Positions 52,895-64,000 of a DNA stretch of 64,000 nucleotides are shown here, piece after piece. The stretch spans positions 5,783,769-5,847,768 of the forward strand of contig WMCF01000006.1 in the NCBI GenBank assembly GCA_009792885.1. Reading direction: 5' to 3'. This DNA comes from Eremophila alpestris peregrina (taxonomy: Eukaryota > Chordata > Aves > Passeriformes > Alaudidae). Positions within the stretch are counted from its first letter, which is position 1. The number at the start of each line of letters is the position of its first letter. Made by a program: the position numbers and the translations under genes. Below the pieces are notes generated by a model that was not told where the DNA came from, did no database searches, and saw only the letters and a program-made list of their open reading frames with translations.

Positions 52895-52911
52895 AAAAAA
52901 AAAAAAAAAAA
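52895..52911. repeat. Run of 17 A
   Basis: Homopolymer about 900 bp before the GRM5 exon, followed by GAAGAAA. No retroposon body recognised. Confidence 0.85.
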
Positions 52912-53766
52912 GAAGAAATCTGAAACGCTCTAATGAGATGTGTACATTTTTGGGGTTGAGTGAAAATTCATAAATGCAGTACTTCCAAGAAAATCCATTG
53001 TGAAAATGGGGGGAGGGAAATTACCCTGATAAGTTTATGACATTTTGTTTGAATGTGTTTTCAGTTGCTTCTGTCTCCTTGTGGTTAGAGTGTTGCAAGC
53101 TAGAAGGTTAACAGAAGGGTTTTAAAATTCTGTGTGCAGTACAGTATCACACAACTCCATAAAGCTTCAGCCACAAGTAACAAAGAAATAGAAGCAACAC
53201 CTGGATCTGCATAATGCTCTGCCCAGCTTCATTAGCCATGTCTGCAGAGAGGATTAATTGCTTCAGATGCAGTGCTGTTTTGTGCTGGTGTTTCTGCTTG
53301 AGCAGTGCCAGCCCATTCTTGGCTTCTGGCTCTTTGTGCCATGCTCCATCAAGAAGTATGGACATGCTCTGCATCACAGTCCTGCCCTTTGCACAGTGAG
53401 AGGTCCTGTCCTCAAAGTCACATCCTCTCAGGTGAGAGTAGTACCAACCCAGTGTCAGGGAAACACTGAATCCAAGGTTTTCTCCTCACAGCCCAATGAG
53501 GTTAATTGATGCAGAGATGCACTTAGCACACAGCAGATTTCAGGATCTGTGATTTTTAATGTTGTTTCAGTTACTTGACATGGAGGATGTGGAATAGATA
53601 ACTTAAGTAGAAGATTCTGATGTCAAGCAAATGAAAGTAACACACTGAATTCTTCCTCAAGAGGAATTACAGGTGCTTTACAAGACACAACTGCTAGTGT
53701 GTGTGCTCTTAGGCTCTGATTTTCAGTGTTAATGGAAATGTTTTCTTTTTCCTTTGAATGGTCAAT

Positions 53767-53794
53767 GCTGTGTCCCTTTCCTTTACCCCTGCAG
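53767..53794 (+). promoter_or_regulatory. GRM5: Splice acceptor and polypyrimidine tract of the GRM5 exon
   Basis: A pyrimidine-rich run (TGTCCCTTTCCTTTACCCCT) leads directly into GCAG, and the conserved peptide begins at the next base. The junction falls between the second and third bases of a codon (phase 2), which agrees with the Ser-Asp boundary in mGlu receptors. Confidence 0.93.
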
Positions 53795-54030
53795 TGATGG
53801 CTGGGCAGACAGGTATGATGTGACAGAAGGGTACCAGAATGAAGCTGTTGGTGGGATAACAATCAAGCTGCAGTCTCCAGATGTGAAATGGTTTGATGAT
53901 TACTACCTGCAGCTTCGGCCAGAAACCAACCATCGGAACCCATGGTTTCAGGAATTTTGGCAGCACAGGTTCCAGTGCCGGTTGGAAGGGTTTCCTCAAG
54001 AGAACCCGAAATACAACAAGACATGCACAA
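53795..54030 (+). CDS. GRM5: GRM5 internal coding exon (metabotropic glutamate receptor 5, part of the ligand-binding domain)
   Basis: Single exon of the class C G-protein-coupled receptor mGlu5, a Gq-coupled postsynaptic glutamate receptor. The reading frame has 78 full codons plus one base of a split codon at the 5' end (third base) and one at the 3' end (first base), so the flanking introns are phase 2 and phase 1. The peptide runs from DGWADRYDV through SPDVKWFDDYY and FQEFWQHRFQC to YNKTCT, matching human mGlu5 residues about 305-382 as I remember them, with about five substitutions. KWFDDYY and the RLEGFPQEN stretch separate it from the mGlu1 paralogue. The first residue, Asp (human 305), and the Arg five residues on (310) align with mGlu1 Asp318 and Arg323, which contact glutamate. 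One N-glycosylation sequon (NKT) is kept; the next mammalian one is lost because Asn382 reads Thr. The exon length, 236 bp, is not a multiple of three, so skipping would shift the frame. The ATG upstream of the acceptor is intronic and not a start. Confidence 0.97.
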
Positions 54031-54036
54031 GTAAGT
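54028..54036 (+). promoter_or_regulatory. GRM5: Splice donor of the GRM5 exon
   Basis: The coding sequence stops matching mGlu5 exactly at CAA|GTAAGT, a strong U1-complementary donor apart from A instead of G at the last exon base. The cut falls after the first base of a codon (phase 1). The first intron codon in frame after it is a stop. Confidence 0.92.
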
Positions 54037-54679
54037 GAATTTATTACTTCTGCTGTGTGAAACAATGCGAATGAAGGTCTGGTCTGATGCAGTGTGATCT
54101 GGTGAAATAGTGAGTTGGATTGGAAGGAAAAGAAGCTGTCATTGCAATGCTTGCTGTTTTCAAAATGATGAAAAGTACAATCTGTTCAGATTTCTAAAGA
54201 AACAGAGCTTCAGTACCTAACTGCTCTCTGTATTTGAAAAACTTGTTGCTACTCCACCTCCATAGGCATGTAAACACTTTCAAAAATGCTGCAACACAAA
54301 ATTAAATGTGTCTTTTCAGAAAAAGAACCAATCATAATGCTTTGGCTCACAAAAGCAATGAGAAAGCTAATATACCAAAAGTTACCTGAAGTGTTTATGA
54401 CAGTGATGATTATTTATGAACTTCCCATAAAACACTACTTGATTTGAAAGATATCATTAGGTTTTCGTTCAGCTGTGGGTCATATCGGGATATGCCATTT
54501 TGAGCTGATTATTTTAATTCATTTGTACTAATTTTAGCAAAAACTTCCATGACATTTTGTCATTTCCGCACTATAGATAGATGTCGTACATTTTTCTGGG
54601 GTTTTGTTGCAGGTTTTTTATTATTTATTACTTCTGTTAATTGCTCTTTATTTCATGAGATGCCAAGTAGCACTACTGT

Positions 54680-55040
54680 TGTCTAGACTGTGAACTAGCA
54701 GCTATGTTTTGCATTCCAAAGGGCATGGAGACCTGGACACCAGTCAAACCACAAGAGACACAGCAGGAACCAACGTGCCTCAGCAAGGAGACCCCAGACT
54801 ACCTGGAAGGGGTCCTTTGTTTGGGGACCTTTGTTCAGAGTCCTTCCTTTGAGGCTAGAAGGGCAGTTTCACAAGCCACTTCTCATTCTCTGTAACTCTC
54901 TGGGCAAATTTTTAACTATTTCTGACCCTTGAGGTATCACTAATACAATGGGTATTCTGGCAGTGTCGGGGTTAAGGTGGTGCTGTGCTGGGCATTAGTC
55001 CAACCACTGGTCTAAACCCCAAGGGTTCTTCCCTCCCAAA
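54680..55040. other. Unassigned GC-shifted block in the downstream intron
   Basis: About 360 bp with clearly higher GC than its flanks. Phrases such as AGACCCCAGACTACCTGGAA (differing slightly at its ends) and TAACTCTCTGGGCAAATTTT give the feel of an old LTR, but I cannot define TG...CA ends or a target duplication. Not assigned to a family. Confidence 0.3.
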
Positions 55041-58000
55041 AATATCAATTTCTTCCACACACCCATGAGTCCAAGAAATGTCTTAAAGGATCAGAGTCTT
55101 GGATTTACACAACAGAAACCCCTGTGTAAATCCCAGTTAGTGATCTTAAAGTCTTCCTTTTGATTTGGACAAGGTCGCAGAAGAGGTTTGTGAGTGAGAT
55201 GTAAATTGAATCTAGGAATCCAAAAATCTCAGAGTACACCTTCCACATTTAACTGATTTTTCCCCAATTATTTTTTTTCTGTTACCCTTCCAACACAGTC
55301 TGAGACAGCTTTTATTTGCACTATTGGCAGGTACTGTATATTGAGCAGCAAACTTCATTGATTTGATTTCCCCATGATAATGTAGACCTTTTTTCTGAGA
55401 TGTCAATGCAGTGGGCATAGCTGTATGCAGGCTAATAAAGACCTGGTTTCCATCAGTGTGTCATGTAAAAAAACATTTGAATTTGACTTTTGTTGGTTTC
55501 TTTTTTAACTTACCTTTTACCGACAATGTGAGAATCTAAGTTATGTTTTATGTGAAAGATTGGGAACTATGAAATGTAAGTAACTAGAGAGTCTTTTATA
55601 GCACCTAAAATAAAATTCACCATCACAGGAAAATTATCATAGGGGTACAGGGAGGTGTTATTTTTTACACGAATTCACCCAGTCATGGATATAAGACAAC
55701 CTAATCATCAAGCTTGAATAGTTGGTGTGAAGAGCACTCATAGCTAGAAGATTTCTCACAAAAAAACACAGCTCAAATAGGTTCCTAAAACCTGGGAATG
55801 TCAAAGACACAAAAAAAGATACAAAAATACAAATCTTCTGATTGGTAAACCATGAATAGAGAACAAGGGCTTTTTCCAAATAGATTGCTCTAATATCTTT
55901 TTTTTCAGTTTTATTGTGATATTCATTGCTGGACCATGATGTGTACAGTAAAAGAATGAAAAGCAGATCATAAACATTTTCATTCTTTCTTATTGCTATA
56001 GGGCAAAAATGGTAATTCAGTTGTGGAACTTTCCCAGGTTAACAACATTATGATCAGTAGTCAGTTAAAACTGTCCATTTAGTCAGGATTTTCATATAGG
56101 AAAATGTTATTCATGCACTATAAACTTGGGTTTATAGTTCCAATTTTTATCTAGACCATCTGTCAAAATTCATTTAAAGGACTCAAAGTTTGGCCTGGAA
56201 GATGACAGGCAGAGTTACTTAATGACATTTTTTGTGCCATAAGTTCTAAGACACCCATGCTGTTTTTCTCATAACAGCTCCAAAACTAGGCGAGGGCTTA
56301 TGATAAACTGAAGAAACTTATAGTTACTCAGCTCTGTGGATTAACCAGCAAGAAAGACATAAATATATTCACTGAGAATTGCAAGAGTGGGAGATTTGGA
56401 TGCTGTGACTTTAAGATCAAAATTACCATGAATATTTGAAATTGGCATGGTAGTTGTTGTTTCTGTTTCTATAGTTTTTCATTTCCTATCACCCATATGA
56501 ATTTAAAATTTATGTCTTTTCAATTCCTATATTACTATTTGTTTGTTTTGAGCACTCAAAGTTGTGAGTCCTAAATTCCCTCAGTTCAGATTTCACAATT
56601 TTAAAACAGATAATTGTCCTCAGTGGTCACAAACATGTCACAGATTGTCCTAAGAGATTCTTCATGATGAGGAATTAGTTTTGGTTCTGATTTCACCTGG
56701 TAAGAAAATAGGACTATGTTCTTCAGTTTATCTAACTAAATACATGGTCTTCTGCAGAAGCTGCATGAAAAAAAAAATTAAAAACCTAAATACACTAAAA
56801 AAATCAACCTACAGGTTTCTTAGTAGTACAGTTAATGAGATCAAGTTAAAGAAGAAATACTGGAGAGAAATCAAAACCTGTTTCTTACATCAAAAGTCAT
56901 ACAATTATTTACTTCTTGGAATAAAGATAAAAAGATAACATAGAGCTGATATTAATAGACAAGGTCATTATTAAATTAATGCGTCTATATAAAGGGCAAT
57001 AACCATTGCATTAGTGGGGAACAAAATTAATTGTTCTCTGTAACCCAGTTGTGTTGTCACAAAAACATAAAGAATGATTAACAGTACAATCAAGGCTATT
57101 CAATAATAAATACAGGAAGATATGGCCAAAATCTGCATAATAACTGACTTCTCCAATCCACCAGCTATGAATGCAGCAGCTAAAAACTCTACATTTGCCT
57201 TGATGAATCCTGCCTAGTAGAATATTAGGTTATGTTTATCTCTGTGATAGAAAATACATGAAGCCATACATCTTCGTAATCATCTCCAGTGACTTGTCAG
57301 TATTTTTCTCACCTTTTTACATAACATTTTTAACATATTCATAGACAGTTTCAGGGCAGGTATTATTATTAAAGAATACATGATTTAGTAAGATCTGTTT
57401 AATAAAATTGTGAAATCAGCTGAACAGAGAGAATCCAAAAAACAATAAAGGGTTTTTTTCCTCCACTCATTTCTATTAAGCACTAAAAAGTTTCCATCCC
57501 TCCACATACACTTAGTTCACACTGAGATGAAAATTTCAGCATCCAGCTCATTTTTCATTTGCAGATTAGAACATACTTGCTTAATCCAAACGGGTGTCAC
57601 TGCTGTCGCTGCTAAGAACATTGATTTTCTGCCCAGCTGGAGCACTACAGAAAGTGAGAAGTTCACAGACTTATCTGACTTGATTTTCAGTGTAATCAGT
57701 TCCATACCACAGGAGAGCTGCTACAAGCTGCCTCTGAAGAACAAGAGTCAGAACAAAGAATTTAAAATGCGTTGTGTAAAAGGAGACATTTAATGGCTTC
57801 TAAACACTAAAGATTTTACAAGATTTGTGGTTTGTTTCACCTCTAGAAACAGTCAGAGATTTTTTTTAATATCTAAGACCATAATTCAAAGAAGTTCATA
57901 AATAGGTGTGCAAGCTGATCCAGATGAGTAAATCCGCTCAATGACCAGCTTCAGGTCTCAAAAGGATAATCTAATCCTTTGGTATTGATTGCCTTTAGAC

Positions 58001-61000
58001 CTTTGAAGACTAGATGATTCTGTGATTGCTTTCTTCCAGACAGAGTTCCCACCAGACCTCTAATTCCTAGTACTTTTTCATCCTGTTGAGGGCGTTTTAA
58101 AAAATGCATCTTAACACCAAGCTGAAACAAAACCCAACATAAGTTAATTATGTGTTGAAGCTCTGGCTCAATGGACAGTACTGGAAAAAGGCAAGTCCTC
58201 AAAGTTGCCAGGAGCAGAAGTATATTTATTACATTCACCAGTCAGTTAAATTATTAATTTTGCCTACACTGTTAATTGATATTGTTTTTCCCATGCTGTG
58301 CAAAAGCTGGAGGCATGGATGGAATAACATTATTTATGGTGATAGTCAAACACAGAACACTACCAGAATGCACATCCCAAGTATCTGTGCTCTAAGTCAT
58401 AGACAATAAAGAGTAAATAAATAGAGGCTGAGGCTGCTGAAGCAGTGCAGTACCTTACTTTGACTGGCAGAGGAAAAAAATAGCAGTTTCATGTGGAGGA
58501 ACAGTGGGAACAAGAATCTGGAGGGAGGTGATAGGTCACTTGTGCAGGCACTTACAGCAGGGTCCTGACATTAAATACTGCAGTTCAAAGCAGCGAAGTA
58601 GAAAACAAAAGGGAAATTATGGGGCTGGGTCATTACAGGCAAAGGTCAGCCACAAACAAGACATAGAGGGCATTGAAAGCAAGGAAAGCAGCCTGTGTCT
58701 GACATGGCTGGAAGCAAGAACCCAGTAACAGGGTTTATGGGGAAGAGGAAAACACAGTGATGTGCGGGTGTCCTGGTTCCAGCTCACAGGAAAAGGAAAT
58801 TTGCAGTGGGATTCTGAATGCATCTTAGCAGGATGCAAAAATCCAAAATTCCATTCACGGTCTGACCATGTGGCTTTTCTGAGATAAAAGTGCTTTTTCT
58901 GAGGGTGTGAAAATTCATAAAAGAAGGATGACCAATGTATCTCCAAGCAATTTAGAAGAGGATTAAGAATGTATTAGTTTATTTGCAGAAAGAGAGATTA
59001 GGGAAATTTCGGATAAATACAAAAAAAGTTTTTCAGCTTATGGTACAAATATGCACATAAAATGAAAATACAAAAAATACCTACCTGTTTGCTGAATCTC
59101 ATCCACTTCCATCTATTTTTAATGAGTACAAAAGGACACACAGAAAGTCCACGGTTTCAGATGAACAGAAATTTGGTTTAACAAATGGCCCTTTTGGGTT
59201 TCCAGAGAGAATGAAGGAATAAAACATGACTGTCTAGTCTTTTGCCACATGCAACATGCAAATCTGTTGATTAAATGTAAGCTCTAATGCCAAAATTGGT
59301 TTAATCAGAACTCAGCCAACAAAAAAGTGCTCTCAGAACGGAAAGGTATTTTACATATTTCAAGGAATGTGTCACATTTGAACATCATGTTCCTCAGACT
59401 TAGCATTCCTATATTTTATTTTTAGATTGCAAATAAAAGCAGAACAAATTTAGTTTAAAATAATTTCTGTTTTTTAAACAGTGAATCAGAAATCATTTTA
59501 ATTCTCCTGAATTAATCCTGTGTGTCATTCAGTTTGATACTCATGCTTGGGCACTGGCAAGCTGAATTATGATTTAGCCCTCATTTTTATGCCCCACATT
59601 TCAGACCTGGAACTCAAACACTGTTATTACTACTTTTACAGTGATGCTGGGTCATATCCAGAAGTTTCCAAAGGCAAATCAGCTGTAAGGAGTAAATCCA
59701 GATCTGAATTTTCTAGTAGCCTGATATAATCTGAGCCACACAGACATGTTACTATTCTTTTTGATTCAGAGAAAGAAGCAGTGTGACACTACAAACTCTG
59801 CAAATGCTCTGGTTTATACTTTTGAAAGCCTTTTTGATATAAATTGATCCTGAATTTAACACATCTGTAACTCAAACTTTGATAGCTTGAATCTTCTCAT
59901 TTTTGTTACAGAATTCATCAAACTCCTCCAAAATCTGACTACAAAACTACATTTGTTTTTCCTTCCCTTTATGTTCCCTCACTTCTTCCTTCAATATATT
60001 AGTTGTATGTGGTGATAAACCTAATATGACTTTCTTCTTTACATTACAATTTCTTTTCCAACTGCCTTTCTGAGCCTTGGAAACTATCTGGACCGTGTCT
60101 CTCTAGCCTTAAAAATTAAATTATAATTAAATTTATTCAGATTATATAAATTTCATATTGGATGTTTCAATTGGAGTAGGTCCTGCCATTCTTTTCTCTC
60201 AGGAGTTCAACTCCCTATATGGATTAAAATACTACATATAAGCATGTTTACAAGTACAGAGAGGTTTATGCAGGCATTTTTGCTTTTGCACCTGTAGTGG
60301 TTGAGCTTTGTTGCAATTTGCCACCAAAGAAATTGAATTCTGCATAGAAAGAATAGTACTGTTAAGAGAATTATGTGGAGAAATAGGTATCTATTTACTT
60401 ACCTTCTCCTGGGACTACCTATTGCTGTTACTCTTTTTGTTGATTGTACTGAACTTGACAAGAGAAGCCAGACTGTCTCTGTTTTGAGGGCACCACAGGA
60501 TGAAGGTCCAGCTCTGGTCAGATTTGTGAGAGCTCTGAGAATGCCGTGGCTATGCAGGTTTAAATAGATGTAAAACACCAAAGTCAACTAAGTGCTCTGA
60601 AAAAACCTTTTGAAATTTGTCTCTGGATTTGGTCTCTCAGTCATTCTCAACATTTTGGTGCTACTCATCATGTAAAATGTGACAGGCTGATACTGGCCTT
60701 GTGTTAAGAAGAAAAGTGAAAGTTAGAACTGGTCAAAAGCCTTGGGTAAAAGAATTGCTCTGGAAGGTGCTTCCTTGTCAAATTTCAAGTGTTCTATAGC
60801 AGCATTGAAATGGGCCATTTTTAGGTTTTTTTCTCAGTAACACTAAAAAGCTTTGTTTCAGGCTTTTAATTTATCTTCACATTGTTTCAGTTTTATGCTA
60901 AGTGTTTTGCCTCAGCATCAAAATGACATTTTCCAGCTAAAAAGGATATTTGAACTGAAATATATTAAATTTCCCATAGAGCAAAAAATACCTCTTTTCT

Positions 61001-62718
61001 TCAGTCCAATAACCTGTAATAAATTAAAATAGGAAAATAAATAAATGAATAAACTACTGCAATTTATTTTTTAGGAAAAAATACACCCAGAACCTTACAA
61101 ATAAGACAGAACTGAAAGTTACTTTATCATTTCATATTTCTTTGATAGAAAGCTCTGACAATAGACTTTGGAAAAGGTTCCAAAATCAGTCTTTTTCTGT
61201 ATCTTTCAACAATGACAAACTAATTAGATTTCAACAATATGGTTCTTATGTACAGCTTTCCCTCTGTTTCACAAGATACCACACATTTCTTCACTGGAGA
61301 GACATGGACATGTCTGGGATGACTGATTTGGTGACTGTCATCCAGAGCACACAGATCCAGGGAAAGTTACCTGTGCTCCCAAGAAGCTCAACAGGGACAA
61401 CATGGGCCTGCTGACAGAGTTCAGAAGCCACACACTATATTCTGCAGGAGACAGACACTGCCATGGTTTTGTTGGAAAGATTAGTCTGTTGTCCTAAATT
61501 TTTTTAAGACATTCACTAAGGCAAAGGAAAGAAAATATAGGAAAACACATTGGTTGATGAGCTTTACGTACAGTGAGCAGAATGTGAATGCGGGACATAT
61601 TTGCCACCAAAACTAGAACCCATTTCTGTCAGCCCCTTGTCCCTCAAAACAAAACTTAGCACAACGAATCACTGAAGTTTTTAATGGCATATTTATGGAA
61701 ACTGTATAGAAACTAAATTGTGATATAATAATCGGGATGTATTATGAAATAATTGGACATGCCTGTGGTTTCCACTATAATGTCTCTTACGACTCTTTCA
61801 TAAACAACCTTTTGATCACTGAGAATTAAAAAAAATAATAATGAAACACTAGCGATTTCCCTTCATTTCAGTGTTAAACTCATTGCACAGTAAACAAACT
61901 TCTCTGCACTTTGAAAAAAATATTCTCCCATATTGTGTCTCATATTTTGTTCTCCTATTTCTTCTCAGAGAATGAAATAAGGGGGTTGAGGGATTGCCTG
62001 TAATGTAAAGTATTTTCACTCTTATCTTCTATTCATTCTTTAAAATGAAAAGTATTGTCTTAGGAAAAGTTAGAAAGCAGAAAAAGCATATTGAACCATA
62101 GTTAATTTTGCACTCTTTAGTATCCTTGCTTGATGAGGCTTTGTAGTACTACAAGCTGGCAAGCAGAAAAAAATTGTATTTCATCTTCCTTGAGGGTAAA
62201 AACCTGGGGAAAAAAAAGAATGGCAAGTTTTACATCAAAAATCCATAAAATAATGAAATCTCTTGAAGAATGCTTATTTTCATGCTCAGTATTAGAAACA
62301 ATAGGCAAATTTCAGAATTTGCTGCAAAGATGTGGGTTTGGCTTGGTTAATTTCTCCATATTTGGAAGGAGGGAGTCAGTCTTGGAAGAAATATTTTATT
62401 AGTCTCACTGGCAGCCAGGACCACCAGTTCTGGGAGCTGCTGGAGTAGCTCTGGAGCATGGGAAGCAGTCCAAAGCTGGCTCACCATGAACAGGGACTAA
62501 CTGCATCCATAAGAGATTTCTTGGATCACTGCCCATAAGTACACTAATTGTTTCTAAATAGATCCAAGAAATGAACCGTTGCTAGTTGGAATCATTTTCT
62601 TGTGAAAGAACATGTTTCTTTTTCATCATCTACATATTTGTGTGTTTTGGAGACTTGACAACAGAAAAGAACAGATTTGGATGAGGAGTTTAGTGCTGGG
62701 CCATCTCAGTACAGTTAA
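55041..62718. other. GRM5: Unique intron sequence
   Basis: AT-rich intron. No exon, repeat family or RNA gene recognised. A weak CR1-tail-like phrase (CTAGATGATTCTGTGATTG) near 58009 is not enough for a call. Confidence 0.55.
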
Positions 62719-62980
62719 TCATACAATAGAATCATTGAATGGTTTGGATTGGAAAGGAAAGGACCATAAAGATCAAGTAGTTCTAGTCCCCCTGCCATGG
62801 GCAGGGACATTTCCCACTAGACCAAAGCTCCATCCAGCCTGGCTTGAATGCTTCCAGGGATGGAACATTCACAGGTTTTTTGGTCAGCTTGTTCCAGTGA
62901 CTTCCCACCTCCAATTTCTTCTTCTAAACCTGACCTCTTCCCATTTAAAGCCATTCCCCTTTGCCCTATGGACCCTTTTG
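62719..62980 (-). repeat. CR1 LINE copy, 3' UTR (sense on - strand)
   Basis: ATCATACAATAGAATCATTG tail, then GGTTTGGATTGGAAAGGAAA, CCCCCTGCCATGGGCAGGGA, CATTTCCCACTAGACCAAAG, ATGCTTCCAGGGATGGAACA and AAAGCCATTCCCCTTTGCCC. About 262 bp, 5'-truncated. The frames over it are chance. Confidence 0.95.
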
Positions 62981-64000
62981 AAAACTTCATCATAGATTCA
63001 TAAATGGTTGATATATTCCAAACAATGCCATCCACATTAAATTCATCCATGCCACCTTTCCATGACATGATCACCTTGTGTCAGGAAAAGTTTTTGGCTG
63101 AAGACAGCACTCATGGATAAGTAATATAGGTAAAAATATGTGCTAGAGTGCCAGCAAGAGCAATATGCAAGACCTGTTAAGGGAACAATGTGTTTAAGGC
63201 TACCTAAATTATAATTGTTGCAGGAATAGATTTAAAATATTTTCACTTTTTTGTTGTTGTTGAGTGAGATACTACCTTTTAGTTTGTGTATTCAGCCTTC
63301 CCTTAAAACCTCTTAAACCCTCTTAAAACAGAGTTACTGAGGTAAGTAAGGGTTACTTATATGCTTCAAGTCTAACATGGCAAAATACTTTGTGAAATAG
63401 GTTAAAAGTAACTCTCAGCCTTGGATTTGTTTGGGGTTTTTTTAATGCTGGTATTTTTTAAGGCTTTATTACAATATACTAAAGAGAAAAAAAATTCTTA
63501 GTTTTTGTGATTTTCCCTTAAATACAGAATCTTGTGGTAATATAAACTAACCTTGGAAGGTTGGATTTGCCCCTATATAGGCGAGTGAGGCAATTAATAT
63601 CTCAGGTGAATGTGTTCTCCAGCTGCAGGAAGTATATTACAATTCTCACAACCACTAAATACCTCACAACTCCATTGACAATTGCCAGCAGCTTCTAGGA
63701 AGAGTTAAGCAGCCTCATTATAAATCATCAGGTGAATGGAATGAGGTTCAGTGTTTAAAGAAAATCAGAATAATAATTTCATAAAATTGAAGTACAAAGC
63801 CCTGTGGAGAGTAAGAAATAAGAAGTAAGTTATTAGATTTTTAGGCAATCATATGCAATAAAGCAGCTGAAATATTGTTTTATGATAAATACTATTGCCA
63901 AAGCAAATCTGATTCATTCTAATGGCTACTATAATTAACTGCACGGTGTGTGAGCTGCTAATTTGGTGGATGAATAATTGGTTTAAACAAGTTTTATGTA
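62981..64000. other. Unique AT-rich intron sequence to the window end
   Basis: Nothing recognised. Confidence 0.6.

Larger units (their letters stand above)
1..53794 (+). other. GRM5: GRM5 intron upstream of the exon (partial, more than 53 kb)
   Basis: Assigned to GRM5 by inference, because the exon at its right end has an internal-exon acceptor. I looked for the preceding mGlu5 exon (the conserved segment ending in the GEFLLLGS region) and did not recognise it. The region is AT-rich with CR1 pieces, one solo LTR and simple repeats, which fits the very long introns of GRM5 in other vertebrates. A small non-coding RNA gene or conserved enhancer inside it could not be detected by reading alone. 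Confidence 0.8.
44603..53794. other. GRM5: Intron sequence leading to the GRM5 exon
   Basis: Mostly unique and AT-rich, with 17-A runs at 48399-48415 and 52895-52911 and a small tandem duplication at 51821. A less AT-rich patch at about 49260-49440 and another at about 53200-53500 carry chance frames without recognisable families. Confidence 0.6.
54031..64000 (+). other. GRM5: GRM5 intron downstream of the exon (partial, at least 9.9 kb)
   Basis: Starts with the GTAAGT donor. The next mGlu5 exon should open with the remaining two bases of a Ser codon and continue into the conserved HHVQDSKMGFVINAIYS region. No such coding sequence was seen to the end of the window, so the intron continues past it. 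Confidence 0.8.

Noticed and set aside
53214..53509. Cys/Ser-rich frames just upstream of the GRM5 exon (+ strand)
   Set aside because: No match to the preceding mGlu5 exon, no convincing splice-site pair, and two overlapping frames are equally open, which points to chance.
53709..54065. 118-codon frame on the - strand across the GRM5 exon
   Set aside because: It is the reverse shadow of the strongly supported GRM5 coding exon and shows no family of its own.
57995..58030. Possible CR1 tail (CTAGATGATTCTGTGATTG)
   Set aside because: The preceding bases do not match the CR1 3' UTR well enough; too short to call.

Overview
This is a stretch of vertebrate nuclear genome, almost certainly from a bird and probably a songbird. 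It is AT-rich and intron-dense. It carries at least nine old, 5'-truncated CR1 LINE copies, the typical bird retroposon, some still ending in the 8-bp CR1 3' repeat. It also carries one solo endogenous-retrovirus LTR of a type I associate with passerine ERVL elements (from memory, not searched). There are no bacterial genes, operons, CRISPR arrays or tRNA/rRNA genes.

The only protein-coding segment I can support is one 236-bp internal exon on the + strand at 53795-54030. It encodes 78 complete residues of the extracellular glutamate-binding domain of metabotropic glutamate receptor 5 (GRM5). It has a good polypyrimidine tract and AG acceptor upstream and a GTAAGT donor downstream. Its flanking introns are phase 2 (5') and phase 1 (3'). 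The rest of the window is then GRM5 intron: more than 53.7 kb upstream and more than 9.9 kb downstream, with no neighbouring exon recognised in either. All other long open frames are chance frames in intron, LTR or CR1 sequence.

Layout: 1-17.7 kb is intron with five CR1 pieces, a GGGAA pentanucleotide array interrupted by a 35-N assembly gap near 10.0 kb, and a probable sequencing-adapter scar at 5938-5955. From 17.7 to 37 kb is mostly unique intron with small tandem repeats, a CR1 at 28.3 kb and a near-perfect 36-nt hairpin at 33.46 kb. At 37081-37920 is a solo LTR with TG...CA ends and an imperfect 5-bp target duplication. From 39.5 to 44.6 kb there are three more CR1 tails. The GRM5 exon lies at 53.8 kb, and a final CR1 at 62.7 kb.

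I found no sign of a novel multi-gene system. The observations most worth a second look are the Tn5 mosaic-end sequence between two identical 50-bp copies (probably an assembly artefact), the gap in a G-quadruplex-prone array, and an Asn-to-Thr change in the GRM5 exon that removes an N-glycosylation site known in mammals.
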